NCBI RefSeq assembly: GCF_001661265.1
Contig: NW_017566995.1
Span: 372,001 to 436,000, forward strand
Origin: Saitoella complicata NRRL Y-17804
Lineage: Eukaryota; Ascomycota; Saitoellomycetes; Saitoellales; Saitoellaceae
Direction: 5' to 3'
Length of the DNA: 64,000 nucleotides
Shown here: one piece after another, positions 52,001 through 63,879 of the stretch
Layout: each line of letters starts with the position of its first letter
Numbering within the stretch: position 1 is the first letter of the stretch
Made by a program: the position numbers and the translations under genes
The notes under the pieces: model-generated
Databases searched by the model: none
Seen by the model: the letters and a program-made list of their open reading frames with translations, nothing else
Told to the model about the DNA's origin: nothing

Positions 52001-54998
52001 GAAGGCAATCACTGCTGCTGATATGGGGTTTAGCGATGTGCACAGTATCGCTTGGCGTCTCGAACAATGGGACCTCCCTTCCGCGAAAGTTCCTAGTGAC
52101 CAAACGGCGCTGTACACAGTTTTGCAGCAGCTCAACTTTGATGCACCGCGACCCGGTTCTGCTGCTTGTTTGAATGCCGCGCTTCTGAGTGTAACGAAGA
52201 AATTGCTGCATCGGGCAGACTCGCCCACTACAGTGAGAGGGCAATGGTGTTCTTTAGCTGCTTTGGTCGAAGTTGACGAGTTGACCCGAATAAACGGCAA
52301 GTCTGAGGACTTGATACATGCTTGGGAGAAACGAGCTGATCACTGGGCTGACCACGCGCAGTTCAGTGATGTCGAGATGTTGTTTGCCTTGCGTTCCGTC
52401 TTGTTCGGTTCAGTTATGAAACGTCCTCATCTTCAACGGGTACAACAACTTAACCCCGAACAAGCTTTCCGTCTACAAGCCCGATACTTGCTGAAGTCCT
52501 GCCGAATGGCACGAGCCCAGGGTCAATATCAGATTGCTTTGAGCAACGCCGCATATTTACAAGAAGCTGCCAACACGTACCTTCCAAATGATGATGCTTT
52601 GATGCACGACGTCTCTGTAAATACGGCAAGCGTTTTCTGGAAGCAAGGCGAGTCTATACCTGCTATCAGGATGTTGCAACAGACCATAGTCGACTGGAAG
52701 CCTAAGACTGCCGGTCCAAATGTGCGACGGGCCAAAACTTTAGCCCAACTAGCTGGATGGATGTCGGAAGCGCGGTTGGAAAGACCTGATGTGATACTAC
52801 AATCGTACCTCGAGGTTGCCGTTCAAGAGCTGCACGGCGTGGTTGAGGGGGATAATGCTGGTCGAGTCTTCAACGAGTTCGCCTCTTTTTGTGAGAAGCA
52901 GCTGAATAGTTCCGCCATTGCTGAAGATTTCGCTCGTATGCAACGCCTGCGAGACCAGAAATCTGCGGAGATATTCGAGCTTCAACAGCTACTTGCCTCG
53001 TCGTTACCCGAAAAGAAGGCACGAGCCGTGAAAAGCCACCTTGGCAAAGCCAAGGCGTTGTACCAGCTCGATAACGCCGAGTACCAAAGACTTTTGGAGA
53101 ACAAGACAACTTTCCTCACGAAGAGTGCGCAGTACTATCTGAGATGCATCGCAGCTTCTGATGCGTATGATTTCCAGGCGTCTAGGTTTTGTGCATTCTG
53201 GCTGGCGAATTGCACTATGGATGCCGTTAACGAGATCGTCCAGGACTATCTTCCAAAAGTTCCTTCAAGGAAGTTCATACCCTTGATGAATCAGTTGTCA
53301 GCCCGATTATCGGGTGTGTCTGCCAGCGATTCATTTCAGGCGCCTCTACGAGCTCTGATTTTCAGGCTTTGTCAAGAGCATCCTTATCACAGTCTTTATC
53401 AGATTATTTCCATGTGCAGTACAACAACCTCGTCCAGAGATATCGCAGCTGAAGCTCGCAAATCAGCTGCGTTGAGTATTTGGAACGATCTTAAAAATCA
53501 GAATGACGCCGAAGCTAGAGCGGTGACGAAGAACGTGGAGTTCGTTGCAGCGGCATACAACGAGCTTGCAAGATACCCTATGACGCGACGGGACTATGGG
53601 TCTGGATCCCTCGACATGAGTAAGGTTTATCCAAAACATAGGGTGTTTCTGAAAGATATACCTCGGTTACGCATACCCCCGCCTACTGCACACGTGCCTG
53701 TCGACTTAAACTGCGATTACACGGATGTGCCCTTGGTCAATAGTTTTGCCGCCAAAATCAGTGTTGCGAATGGACTATCTGCTCCGAAGGTCATAGTTTG
53801 CTATGGTACGGATGGACGTCGTCACAAGCAGCTTGTCAAGGGTGGCAACGATGATCTTCGACAAGATGCTATCATGGAACAAGTTTTTCAACAAGTGGAC
53901 GCACTGTTGCAAAAGAATCAAAACACTCGCCTGCGCAATCTCCGAATTCGCACGTACAAGGTTCTTCCATTGACAGAAAACTCTGGAATTCTGGAGTGGG
54001 TCCAACAGACCATACCCATCAACGAATACCTCATCCCGGCTCATGAAGCGTATCATTCTAAGGATTGGTCAATCAACGGTAAATGTCGTAAACACATCGC
54101 TGAAGTACAAGGCAAAAGCAACTCGACCAGATTACGTGCATACGAAATGGTCACCGAGCATCTGCACCCAGTGATGCGTCATTTCTTCTTCGACAATTAT
54201 GTAAGTCCCGACGAATGGTACTCTAAACGACTGAATTACAGTCGCAGTACGGCAGCCATTTCCATGCTCGGGTACGTTCTGGGGCTTGGCGACCGTCACG
54301 GACACAACATCTTGCTGGACAAGTCCACAGGAGAAATTGTTCATATTGACCTAGGCGTGTCATTTGAACAGGTAAGTCATTCCTCAGCATGCATCACAAA
54401 TGCTCATAATTGACAATGGAATAGGGCAAAACGCTTCCTATACCGGAAACCGTGCCGTTTAGATTAACCCGAGATATTGTGGATGGTTTCGGAATCACTG
54501 GTGTTGAAGGAGTCTTCAGGAAGTGTTGCGAATACACATTGAGCGTGCTTCGCAACGAATCTCCTGCAGTTATCACTATTCTCGATGTCCTCCGACATGA
54601 CCCATTGGTAAGTTGAAACCGATCATTTGACCAGGAGCTTGCTAAGAAGACAAAATAGTATTCATGGACAATCTCGCCTCTCCGTATGAAACGCATCCAG
54701 GAAAAAGAGCCGTTGCAGGACGACGGTTTTGCCCCTGGCGAAGGCCATGGACTGCCTTCTGGGGCTGGGCGTAGAAGCAGTGGCAGTGAAGGAGTAGAAG
54801 CGGAGCGCGCTCTCCTGGTCGTATCACAGAAACTGTCGAAGACCCTGAGCGTTGAAGCCACAGTGAACGAGCTGATCCAACAGGCGACGGATCCACGGAA
54901 CCTGTCATTGATCTTCTGTGGTGAGTATCACTCTGTGCTCCGAATCATTAGCGCTCGTACTAAACGCTTTCGCGCTAGGCTGGGCTGCATATCTCTAG
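46071..54998 (+). CDS. TEL1: Tel1/ATM serine/threonine-protein kinase
   Basis: PI3K-like kinase that signals DNA double-strand breaks with the Mre11 complex and maintains telomeres. Four exons (46071-54371, 54425-54607, 54659-54920, 54979-54998) with introns of 53, 51 and 58 bp give 2921 residues, the usual size. The N-terminal TAN motif is [24 protein letters not shown]-like helices fill residues ~30-1900 and the FAT domain ~1900-2400. The kinase domain has [17 protein letters not shown], the catalytic loop [16 protein letters not shown] and [11 protein letters not shown], directly followed by intron 1. The last exon supplies the final codons of FATC, which reads [20 protein letters not shown] then AAYL. 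The first exon is 8.3 kb without interruption. Confidence 0.96.
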
Positions 54999-55427
54999 CT
55001 CATTGGTTCAACAAAACACGTGGTCATCTATCCAACTTAGAACTGCCACTGACAAGGCAACTGGCTTGTTACATGACAAATATTGGGCATTCCCTGAATA
55101 GGTACGGGAGATATATCTGCCTAAATTTTGGTCTCAATCGCTAGTGAAATCAGAGGCATCAAGATGCTCCTCCTTGATGTAGGCACCTTCAGTATATGCT
55201 ATTAACGCCTGCCATGATTTTCACGAGTCCGGCGCAATAGATAGTCTTCCAAGCGTTTCCAGATACTCCTGGTCCTATGCAGCACTTGCGACCAGGTTAT
55301 ACTTCTCCATTACTTCTCCCTTGACCCTTCCTCTTGCTCGAGTAGCTCCGCTTCACATGATCGAACGCCTGCAGCGTAGCTTCCTAGTGCGGAACTCACC
55401 GGGGAATATATGCTGAGATAGCTATCC
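54999..55427. other. Convergent 3' region between TEL1 and MIP1
   Basis: 3' flanks of two converging genes. No additional gene is seen; open frames continuing from either side are read-through. Confidence 0.55.
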
Positions 55428-58400
55428 TCAGTACCTACGCCCATTGTTCCTACCGTACTCACCGCGTTCTTCGTACCCACGGCATGCACTAGCACTATAC
55501 CCATCGTTCCTACCGTAGCTGTTGCGCCTATTGTATCCATTGTACCCTTCCCGGCTATCGGGATCATCATTTCCATCACGCCCAGGAGATCTGGTCGCTT
55601 TCGCCTGACCAGAGCGTTGTGCGGGTCCTTTAGGATGGAGAGCTTGGCGCAACTCGGTTTCGGTTTTTGCAACTTGCGCCTTGAGTAAACCAAGATCGAG
55701 AGCGTTATTGAGGCTCTCGAACACAGGTTGGCGTGGAGTATACGCCTGTTTCTCAGGATTGATAGGAACCTTCGGGACATCTCTTGGATCGAGTTGATTT
55801 ACTTTATGTAAGAGTTGTTCGATGTTCAAACTTTCCCCTGGAGCAATGGCTTCCGGATGGGACGGTGTTACGCACGACAAATCGACTTCCTTGCGAAGAA
55901 CGTGATCAATGTCAACTGCAGAGAAGAAAGCGACGGACTAATTTTCGAGTGGGTTAGTTTGACAAACTCGCAGACACCGATCGTTATGACTAACCTGCGG
56001 TAAATCATGAATTCCAAGTTGCTCACTAAACATAGCGCGAACCCACAGATTCGAGACCTGCATAGCGAAAGAAGCACGGTATCTGTCTTCGTCAGAGACA
56101 AGGTAACGGATCTCATCGTGTACTGTCAAGCACAACCTTGCGTCAATGTTGTGCCGCTTAATGAGATACTCCATCGCGACGATCAGCAAATGCAGGTAAT
56201 CTACACCAGATGACTGGATGGCCCAGTTGATTCTCGACGTCATAAAGCCATTAGCGCCAAGATATTGCTTCAAAAGCGCCTCCGTAATGGCACATCCCAA
56301 TACTGGCGTCCTTGGCGTATCCAACTCGGCAACCTCTTCGAGCCTGTTGAACACGAAACTTTCTGTACCGCCGCGCCAGAAAGTGCCACGCTCTTTGGTA
56401 CGCGTTTTAACGCCCTTCGTAGCCTTATACAACTCTTCGGCAACCTTTTTTGCATGCACTTCAGTAACGCTAGGGTTGAATTGCTGAAGCAACTGGATCG
56501 CAAACTTCAAACCAGCGCCATAGATACGCCCATAATTGAAAATCTTAGCTTCATTTCGCGAGATGCCCAAGATGTTGGCAGTCTTGGAATGCAGATCTGT
56601 ACCCGCAGCTTTCGTGCCTTCAAGCGTCATCCAGCCCAAGGCTGTCGCACCATGCATGCCAAACTGAGCATCTCCGATCAAACTTGCAATCCACAACTCT
56701 TCCGAGTCCACATCGGCGCCCACAAACATGTAACCTGGTGGGGCGCGAACCATCGCCTTGAGCTCCGACCCAACACGGTTTTTCTTCGCATTAGATGCAG
56801 TCAACCACGTCCGCTCCACAGCTCGACGAGTAATGGTACCCATGGGAATAATTTGAGGGAGAATCACACCAGACTCAGGAGTTAGGCCAAGCTCAGCATC
56901 GTCCGCCCATACGACCATCTGGGTCATGATGCGTTCACGAGCTGAAATCCAGTATGAACAGGCTGCATTCATATCCAGCGCTTCCCGAGCATACTCGAAC
57001 TCCGATCGTAACAAACCATCTTCGAAAGCCTTCAGGTAGGACTTTCCTAACGGGTTAGAGCACCGGGCACTCGGGCCGTCCTTGTGAGGTACTTTGAAAT
57101 ACACACCATCCGTGTCCTCCTGGATGGGCAACTTAGGCTCGTCAGTCATATCACACTTGACAAGGTGTTTAGCTTTATAAAGCTCAACCTTTGCAGGATC
57201 CGTGACGCGGAATGTCCACCGATACTTGTCTGACCATACCAGGGGATGCCCTTCCCAGGACAGTCGCAACAGCAGCGGCGCAACTCGCGTCCGAACTGTG
57301 AGGTTTATTGGCTTGGTTGCGGACGCGAAAAGACCTTTGTACCAGGCTGGCATACCAGGCATCTTCTGCCGTGCCGAGGGTACAGGCGCAGCGTTCTTGC
57401 CTTTTCCTTTAACCATCCGAATCTCCTGACCAGACCAATCAAGTTGCTTCAGCCAAGGATCGTTCTCGTACTTTTCAGGTTCGCCCTTGATCCCTAACGC
57501 CTTTTCAGCGAGCGAGATTAGACGCTCCTGGACAGCGTCTGACAACTTACGATACGTCGCTTCCGCTGTCTCGATGTACTTCTTCCACGACCGATCCACA
57601 GGGAGATACATGGAACTCATGCGGATCATCGCTGCGAAGGTCACGGGGTGCGGACATTTCGTCAAAAAGGTTGGCAAGGTCTTACTGTACACCGTATGCG
57701 TGATTTCGACATCACCAGCACAGTAATTCATGAGGGTTTCAAAGTTATTCATGACCCCCTCTCGGTCGAGCTCACCAAACTGGTCACGGACAGTCTTGTC
57801 AACTTCGATATCACAATGAAACTTGGCGACATCCCTAAGACTATTGATTGAACTTTTTTGCATCCAATCTTCTTCTTCAACGCCACCCTCGAGAGTGATA
57901 TCCTCCAAAAGTTGAGCGAATTCAGCGTTCGTTTTATCCCCGTATTGCTCGATTATGTCTTGCTTCTTCTCCATGAGCTTCTTGTGTTTCATCCACGATG
58001 GTCTTTGCTGGGAAGTCATTCCGTTGGTAGTGATGTGCAGCGACATAGTATCGATGAAACCCGTTTTAGTCCCTCGAATGTGGTATTCCTCCTTGATCTT
58101 TTGGCGGTCGAAATTGATGTTGTGCCCAACAATGACTCTTTCACCAATGTTGCCCATGGGAATGAGTTGTCGGTCATTTTCGGTTTCCTTCAATAACCAG
58201 GGTGAAAGCCATCCATACCAAGCTTCAGTAGATGCTGCACAAGCCATGATGGCAAACGGAGATTCTTTGTAAAGAACTTCCACATCAAAGACAAGGCACT
58301 TTTCTTGCGGGTACTCGACTGCTTCCGTGGTGCCGTCTGGGTTATGTCGAGTCCACCCTGATCTCCTCAACCACGCACCAGGGGAGGGTTTTGGCGGCAA

Positions 58401-58893
58401 GGCCTTGGAGGCGAAGTCTTTGGACAATCTTAACCATGGTTCTGCAAGCTCAGCTCCCAACTTGTGGAAATGCTCGTCTAGTGAATTTCCGACTAGTGGG
58501 GGCAAATCAATGGAGATTTCTGGTTGGCGTTCGGTGTTCTTGCCGAGGAGTTCGTGCTGGCGGAGGTGAGTCTTGGATAGCTCGACAAGATCTTGTGGTG
58601 GAGCTGTGAACTTTTTGGTGAAGACCTGAGAATGGAGGTGAGGAGCAAGTTGCTGTACACCCACGGGGTTGAGACGGAGCGCTGTACCCAGACATCAGCA
58701 TGGTTACGTCTCTCCAGTTCCAAGACATACGTTGTGGCTCCTTCACATCGTCATCTGCATGTGCTACCGCCAACGAATACCCTCGTATTGAACCGCTGAA
58801 CAATGGTGTCGATACTCTCCATAATGCACCACCTTTCGAGAGCCGTGTGACCGGGTACGCTGGAAGGCGACTATGGATGGAAGCAAAGCGCAT
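55428..58893 (-). CDS. MIP1: Mitochondrial DNA polymerase gamma, catalytic subunit
   Basis: Family A polymerase that replicates and proofreads mitochondrial DNA. Three exons (58731-58893, 55995-58681, 55428-55937) with introns of 49 and 57 bp give 1119 residues. The N terminus ([20 protein letters not shown]) is a typical presequence; the junction gives [15 protein letters not shown]. Exonuclease motifs: [13 protein letters not shown] (Exo I), [17 protein letters not shown] (Exo II) and [13 protein letters not shown] (Exo III). Polymerase motifs: [19 protein letters not shown] (A), [16 protein letters not shown] (B) and [12 protein letters not shown] (C). The last exon begins [19 protein letters not shown], as in other fungal enzymes, and ends in a low-complexity tail rich in Gly, Tyr, Asn and Arg ([16 protein letters not shown]), with no counterpart in animal polymerase gamma. 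Confidence 0.96.
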
Positions 58894-59321
58894 AACTCAA
58901 AGCGCCTATTGCGCTTCAATGCTGCCAGCGCTGATGCTTGTTGAAGGCGTGGAAGGCTGTGAGAACGGAAAGATTCAGGAATGGCTGGAACGTTTCACCG
59001 GGACAAGACTTTTCATACGGAAACGAGCGGGTTACGCAACCTTATGCGTCTTCTGCATGCACTCATCGAGCAGCGAAATAGAGACAGTGACCATTCACAG
59101 AGACTTGCATTTACAGCGGTGAATGCCCCTGTTGAGCAGACTTTCGCTACAGGGTATTACCATGAAAAGAGCCATTGTCATCTTGTATACTGGCTGCTCA
59201 GCCGCGTTCACTTGTTCATTCCGCGCAGGCGCCGGCACGTGCACGTACAGCTGCTACTCAGCCGGCGCATCTTGACCTCAACGCACACATCTTCACACAC
59301 ACACACACAATCATATACAAA
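58894..59321. promoter_or_regulatory. Shared intergenic region of MIP1 and the TPI gene
   Basis: 428 bp between divergent start codons. Near the TPI gene are a CACGTG E-box-like site at 59236-59241 and a short CA microsatellite (59293-59309) followed by AATCATATACAAA leading to the ATG. These are typical of strong fungal glycolytic promoters, but the factors are not known. Confidence 0.5.
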
Positions 59322-60118
59322 ATGGCCAGGCAATTCTTCGTCGGTGGTAACTTCAAGATGAACGGCACTTTGTCGTCCATCAAGTCCATTGTCTCTGCTT
59401 TGAACGACGCCAAGCTTGACTCCAACACCGGTAAGCTAAGCCCCATTCAATTTGATTGAATTCTCACTGATCAACTTCCGCAGAGGTCGTCATCGCTCCT
59501 CCTTCCCTCTACCTCATCCCTACCCGCGACCACCTCCGTAAGGACGTCGAGGTTGCCGCCCAGAACGTCTATGACAAGCCCTCCGGTGCCTTCACCGGTG
59601 AGATCGCCGTCGACCAGCTCAAGGATGCCAACGTCAACTGGGCCATCCTGGGTCACTCCGAGCGTCGCACCTTGATGGGCGAGACCGACGAGTTCGTCGC
59701 CTCCAAGACTGCTCACGCTACCGACTCCGGTATCAAGGTCATCTTCTGTTGTGGCGAGTCCCTCGAGGAGCGTGAGGCCAACCAGACCGTCGACGTCGTC
59801 ACCCGTCAGATCGCCGCTGTTACCAAGCAGACCAAGAACTGGGATCAGATCGTCATCGCCTACGAGCCCATCTGGGCCATCGGTACCGGTAAGGTCGCTA
59901 CCTCCGAGCAGGCTCAGGAGGTCCACGCCGCCATCCGCGAGTGGTTGAAGAAGAACGTTTCTGAGGAGGTTGCTGAGAAGGTCCGCGTCATCTACGGTGG
60001 ATCCGTCTCTGCTAAGAACTGCAAGGAGTTGGCTCAGTGCGCTGACATTGACGGTTTCTTGGTCGGTGGTGCTTCCTTGAAGCCCGAGTTCGCCGACATC
60101 ATCAACGCTAAGATCTAA
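59322..60118 (+). CDS. TPI1: Triosephosphate isomerase
   Basis: Cytosolic glycolytic enzyme that interconverts dihydroxyacetone phosphate and glyceraldehyde 3-phosphate. Two exons (59322-59430, 59484-60118) with a 53-bp intron at 59431-59483 give 247 residues, the normal length. Active-site residues are in [15 protein letters not shown] (Lys), [10 protein letters not shown] (electrophilic His) and [17 protein letters not shown] (catalytic Glu and the mobile loop). The phosphate-binding end is IIYGGS-like (VIYGGSVS) and FLVGGASL. Codons ending in C dominate (GTC, ATC, GCC, AAG), far more than in neighbouring genes, as expected for a very highly expressed gene. Confidence 0.98.
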
Positions 60119-60292
60119 GTTGGTCCTCGTGCAATCTGATGATTGTATACTATAAAACCTCTTGAGGGAGATAAGATAAGAGAAAGATAGGGTTATACGA
60201 TATCTTGCTGGGTGTAAAATGCTGTCTATTCATTTTCGGGGGGTATGCTACGCCCTACTCCTACAACTCCGCTCTCGGTCCAGATGATTCGC

Positions 60293-61906
60293 CTACTTCC
60301 CCCCACGCGTGTACCCCTTGTCCGGCGCACCGCGTCCCAAACCGTACTTGTCACAACAAGCAAACACATCACCGATGTTCTCAACATTCGGTCCGTGCAA
60401 AACAACTGTAGGCCTTCCACTGCCCTCACCAACGTTCACGACCGCACCCTTCATCACTCTCTGCGCGACACGCGTGATGTCATCCACACTCAACGCAGAT
60501 ATACTTTCGCACATCTCCTGTACACCAACCTTGCGTCCATGAACCTGCACCTGACGACCAAGGTCCTCAACCTGGATCATCCTAGACTCCAGGTTCATCA
60601 GCAGCGAAGAACGGAGCTGTCTCTTAGCATTATCAACCTCCAGTTGGGTGATTCCTCCGGCTCCAGAGTGCATCGTCAATGCCAGCTCTTGGCAGATGAC
60701 TTCCGCAACAACATTAGCAGCACGGTGTTCAACACTAGCCGAAACACCAAAAAGCCCAGAATCACTGTAAGAGTGGTTAAACGACATGAATGAGTCGATC
60801 CATCTGTAACGGTTCAATACTTTCGTGAATGCGCGCGCAAACATTCCCTTTCCAGGTCCACCAGCGCTGAAAGATGATCCACTACCGATGATGAGCTGTA
60901 GCACGGCCAAAGCGTACACATCTGGGTCACTAATGGGCAGACCTTCGAAAGCGATGAAACAATGCGTGTAATCGGGTACTTTGGCTGTCGTTGGCAGGAC
61001 TATGGAGCCTCCGGTGTAATGCGCAGGAGTGCTGATCAAAGGCGGCTGCCCGCCGGATCCCGCAAAGAGTGATTTGAAGATCCCGTCAAGAGTTCCTGTA
61101 GAGACTGCAGACTCGCCAGGCGTGGCGGATTTCCAGTCGCCAAAGTGCCTCTCCACTATCCGTAGTGCCTCTTCGTGAGCAACACCGGCAAACGCGACCA
61201 CAGTCCGTTCGGGCTGGTAAAACGCGTTGCGGTACTGCTTCATCACATCCGAGTTGATCAGGGGCAATCTCTCTGCTGGGCACAGCAATGCATTTCCGAG
61301 AGTATTATCACGGAAAGCAGCCATATGCGCCAGTTCAGGCAAGATCATATCCGGCTTTCCCCAGATCTGCTCAATCTCGTATTCAGCGGTCAGCTTCTGC
61401 GTTTCGACTTCGTCTTCGGTAATTTGGGGATTGATTATAGTATCCGCGAGAACCTCCGTCATCCTCTCGATGTCCTGGTTAAACGCCGCAGCTTGGTACA
61501 TGACGGCTTCTCGCGAGGATGAACACATGTAAGTGCCACCCATCTCCTGGAGAACGCCCTGCATATCATCAATCGAGCGCGTCTTTGTGCTCTTGAATGC
61601 CAATCGATCCATAATGTGACTGCATCCGCTCAACTCTGGCGGTTCAAATCGCGATCCGCCCTCCACATAAACACCAACAGCCGCGAAATGTCCGGGAAGA
61701 GCCTCCGTGGCTACTCGCAATCCATTTGGCAGCCTTGTAATCTGATCAAGCTCTGCAGGATCCCGTTGACCCGCTGCCAATCCTGACGATCTCCGCAGCG
61801 ACGGCAGTGTCGAGACGGTCCGTAGAGGAGCAAGAGGACGGCGCAGAGCTGTCGAGAATGCCCTGACACCCCCTGCTGAGTTCAGGCGTCGTCCCAATGG
61901 CAGCAT
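60293..61906 (-). CDS. MAS2: Mitochondrial processing peptidase subunit alpha
   Basis: Matrix M16 protein that, with the catalytic beta subunit, removes import presequences. Single exon, 537 residues. Its own presequence is arginine-rich (MLPLGRRLNSAGGVRAFST). Core: TRLPNGLRVATEALPGHFA, VGVYVEGGSRFEPPELSGCS and HIMDRLAFKSTKTRS. In place of the catalytic HXXEH of beta it has SHIMDRLAF-type residues, as usual for alpha. The glycine-rich substrate-binding loop is GSGSSFSAGGPGKGMFAR. NNAKRQL-type residues (VDNAKRQLRSSLLMNLESR) precede the C-terminal helix. Start is the first ATG. Divergent from the FHA-RING gene, 271 bp apart. Confidence 0.95.
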   Translation of the reverse strand: MLPLGRRLNSAGGVRAFSTALRRPLAPLRTVSTLPSLRRSSGLAAGQRDPAELDQITRLPNGLRVATEALPGHFAAVGVYVEGGSRFEPPELSGCSHIMDRLAFKSTKTRSIDDMQGVLQEMGGTYMCSSSREAVMYQAAAFNQDIERMTEVLADTIINPQITEDEVETQKLTAEYEIEQIWGKPDMILPELAHMAAFRDNTLGNALLCPAERLPLINSDVMKQYRNAFYQPERTVVAFAGVAHEEALRIVERHFGDWKSATPGESAVSTGTLDGIFKSLFAGSGGQPPLISTPAHYTGGSIVLPTTAKVPDYTHCFIAFEGLPISDPDVYALAVLQLIIGSGSSFSAGGPGKGMFARAFTKVLNRYRWIDSFMSFNHSYSDSGLFGVSASVEHRAANVVAEVICQELALTMHSGAGGITQLEVDNAKRQLRSSLLMNLESRMIQVEDLGRQVQVHGRKVGVQEMCESISALSVDDITRVAQRVMKGAVVNVGEGSGRPTVVLHGPNVENIGDVFACCDKYGLGRGAPDKGYTRGGK

Positions 61907-62177
61907 TTATTCACGGTGAACTTTTTGTCTGCTCCTTCAGTCCTGCTGGTTGCATTATTGCATTGCGTTGCGTTTTGGCTGCAGTCTGCTGCGGCCTCCT
62001 GAATCACCGTTGCGGCTCGAATCTGGCCGTGGCTGCGAGTGAGCGTTGACTGCCGCAAGCTTAAGATTGCCACAACAATTGCCAAGTACACCTTGACCCC
62101 CCAAGAAGACAAGCATTTATACCCGGAAATATTCCAACCAATCGACTAGGTCAACAGCTGCTGTCCTCTAAATACAC

Positions 62178-63715
62178 ATGTCCCGCGGTGATCCTCAGCG
62201 TCCTCGGCCAGAGCGTTCAGGTTCAGGTTTGTTCAGCCGACGACCACTGCTCTCACTTGGCTCTTTTACGGGTTCATTCTCGACTTCTCCCAGCAACAGT
62301 ACCTCACATATGCTTCCTCCACAACAGCCAGCTTCTTCAAACCGTAACCGGTCCGACTCTGCGTCATCGACAACGCGACCTGTCAATGAAACCATGTCTG
62401 CCGTGACGACTTCCAGCACGAATGTTCCAGCAACCTCTGCGGCCACAGCGCTGTCAAGTAATACGGGAGACATGCCAAGTATCAGGCTCGTTCCGCATGT
62501 CGACCACTCTGGCCGACATTCGCTTCAATTTGAGCCAATCGAGCGCTCAGTGAACGATAAGACCATCATCAAGGTCGGGCGCTTCACAGACAAGCAAAAC
62601 TCCGTCTGCGAAACCCTTATCACCTTCAAATCGAAGGTAGTAAGTCGAAGTCATGCCCATATCTGGTGTGAGGGTGGACAGGTAAGGACTGACGTCATAC
62701 GTTGACTGTGTGCATTTACTGACAATATGGTTGTGTAGTGGTTTGTGAAGGATATCAAGTCGTCTTCCGGTACTTTCTTGAATCATATCCGCCTTTCGCC
62801 ACCGAACACAGAGTCAAGGCCGTTCCCGCTCAAGGACGGTGATGTGCTGCAGCTTGGAATTGACTTCCGTGGTGGTACGGAGGAGGTTTACAGGTGTGTG
62901 AAAGCGCGCGTGGAGGTGAATAAGTCATGGCAGAGGACTTTGAATCAGTTCGAGTAAGTCTATTGACATGGGACATCGGGTGTAAATGCTAACGATCGTA
63001 CAGTGTCGCTGCCCATAAGCACATTCGCAATCTCGCGGCTGGCAAGCCCATCGCTGATAGCGATAATGCTTCTCTCAACAGCTCTGAATGCTGCATTTGT
63101 CTATTCCCCATCGCGCCATGCCAGGCATTATTTGTTGCGCCTTGCTCGCACGTCTGGCATTTCAAGTGTATCAGACCGATGTTAATCCAAGCACACCCCA
63201 ATTTCCTGTGTCCACTATGCCGACAATACGCAGATCTTGAAGCAACCGTGGAGAAAGAGCTTGACGAAGTCTGGGCTGACGTGATCAAATCTTCCGACCC
63301 CAAGACGCCGAAAGGAGAGATCCCAGAGCCGTTAATGCAACCAATCGCTGCTGCTATCGGATCACAAAACCCAACGAGTGGACTTACGCAAGCTATCGAC
63401 AGCATGAATGCGGAAGAAGCGGAAGATACCCAGATTACCGAGCCCACCGATTCGGCTACAGCCGCGATCAACATGTCCGATGATGTCGCCAGCGGTTCCG
63501 GTGGATCTGACAACGACAGCCTATCCGCAATCATGGGCGCTGTTCCCATCCCTGTTAATAGACGTCTGCGTGCATTGACCGAAAACGGTGTCGACGGCAA
63601 CACGCCAAGGATCGATTCCGGACCCTTCGTGTTTGATGAGACATCGGCTAGGCAGGATGGAAACAGCGTCGTTACCTCCGATGTTGCGCAGGCGCAAGGT
63701 GGGAACCAGGCTTAG
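62178..63715 (+). CDS. DMA1: Dma1-type FHA-RING E3 ubiquitin ligase
   Basis: Homologue of fission-yeast Dma1 and budding-yeast Chf1/Chf2, checkpoint ligases acting at mitotic exit, septins and spindle position. Three exons (62178-62681, 62739-62953, 63004-63715) with introns of 57 and 50 bp give 476 residues. A disordered Ser/Pro N terminus (~100 residues) precedes the FHA domain: IKVGRFTDKQ, KVVSRSHAHIWCEGGQ/WFVKDIKSSSGTFLN and PFPLKDGDVLQLGIDF, with Arg, Ser-Arg-His and Asn phosphothreonine-binding residues present. The RING is CCICLFPIAPCQALFVAPCS HVWHFKC then CPLCRQ, with the usual cysteine and histidine ligands. The C-terminal ~170 residues are acidic and disordered. Both junctions fall inside conserved domains and restore them. 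Confidence 0.92.
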
Positions 63716-63879
63716 AGTTTCGTAGTTTGAAGGATCGGGGGCGGGGAGTGAGGTGTTGGGGACATGGCTATTGATACTGTCATTCGGGTTTGGAGTTAGG
63801 ATATACCACACCTCTGGACTGTTTGCATGTCTAGCATGAGTAGCAAATCGTTTATTATGCTATAGATCGCATTTGACAT

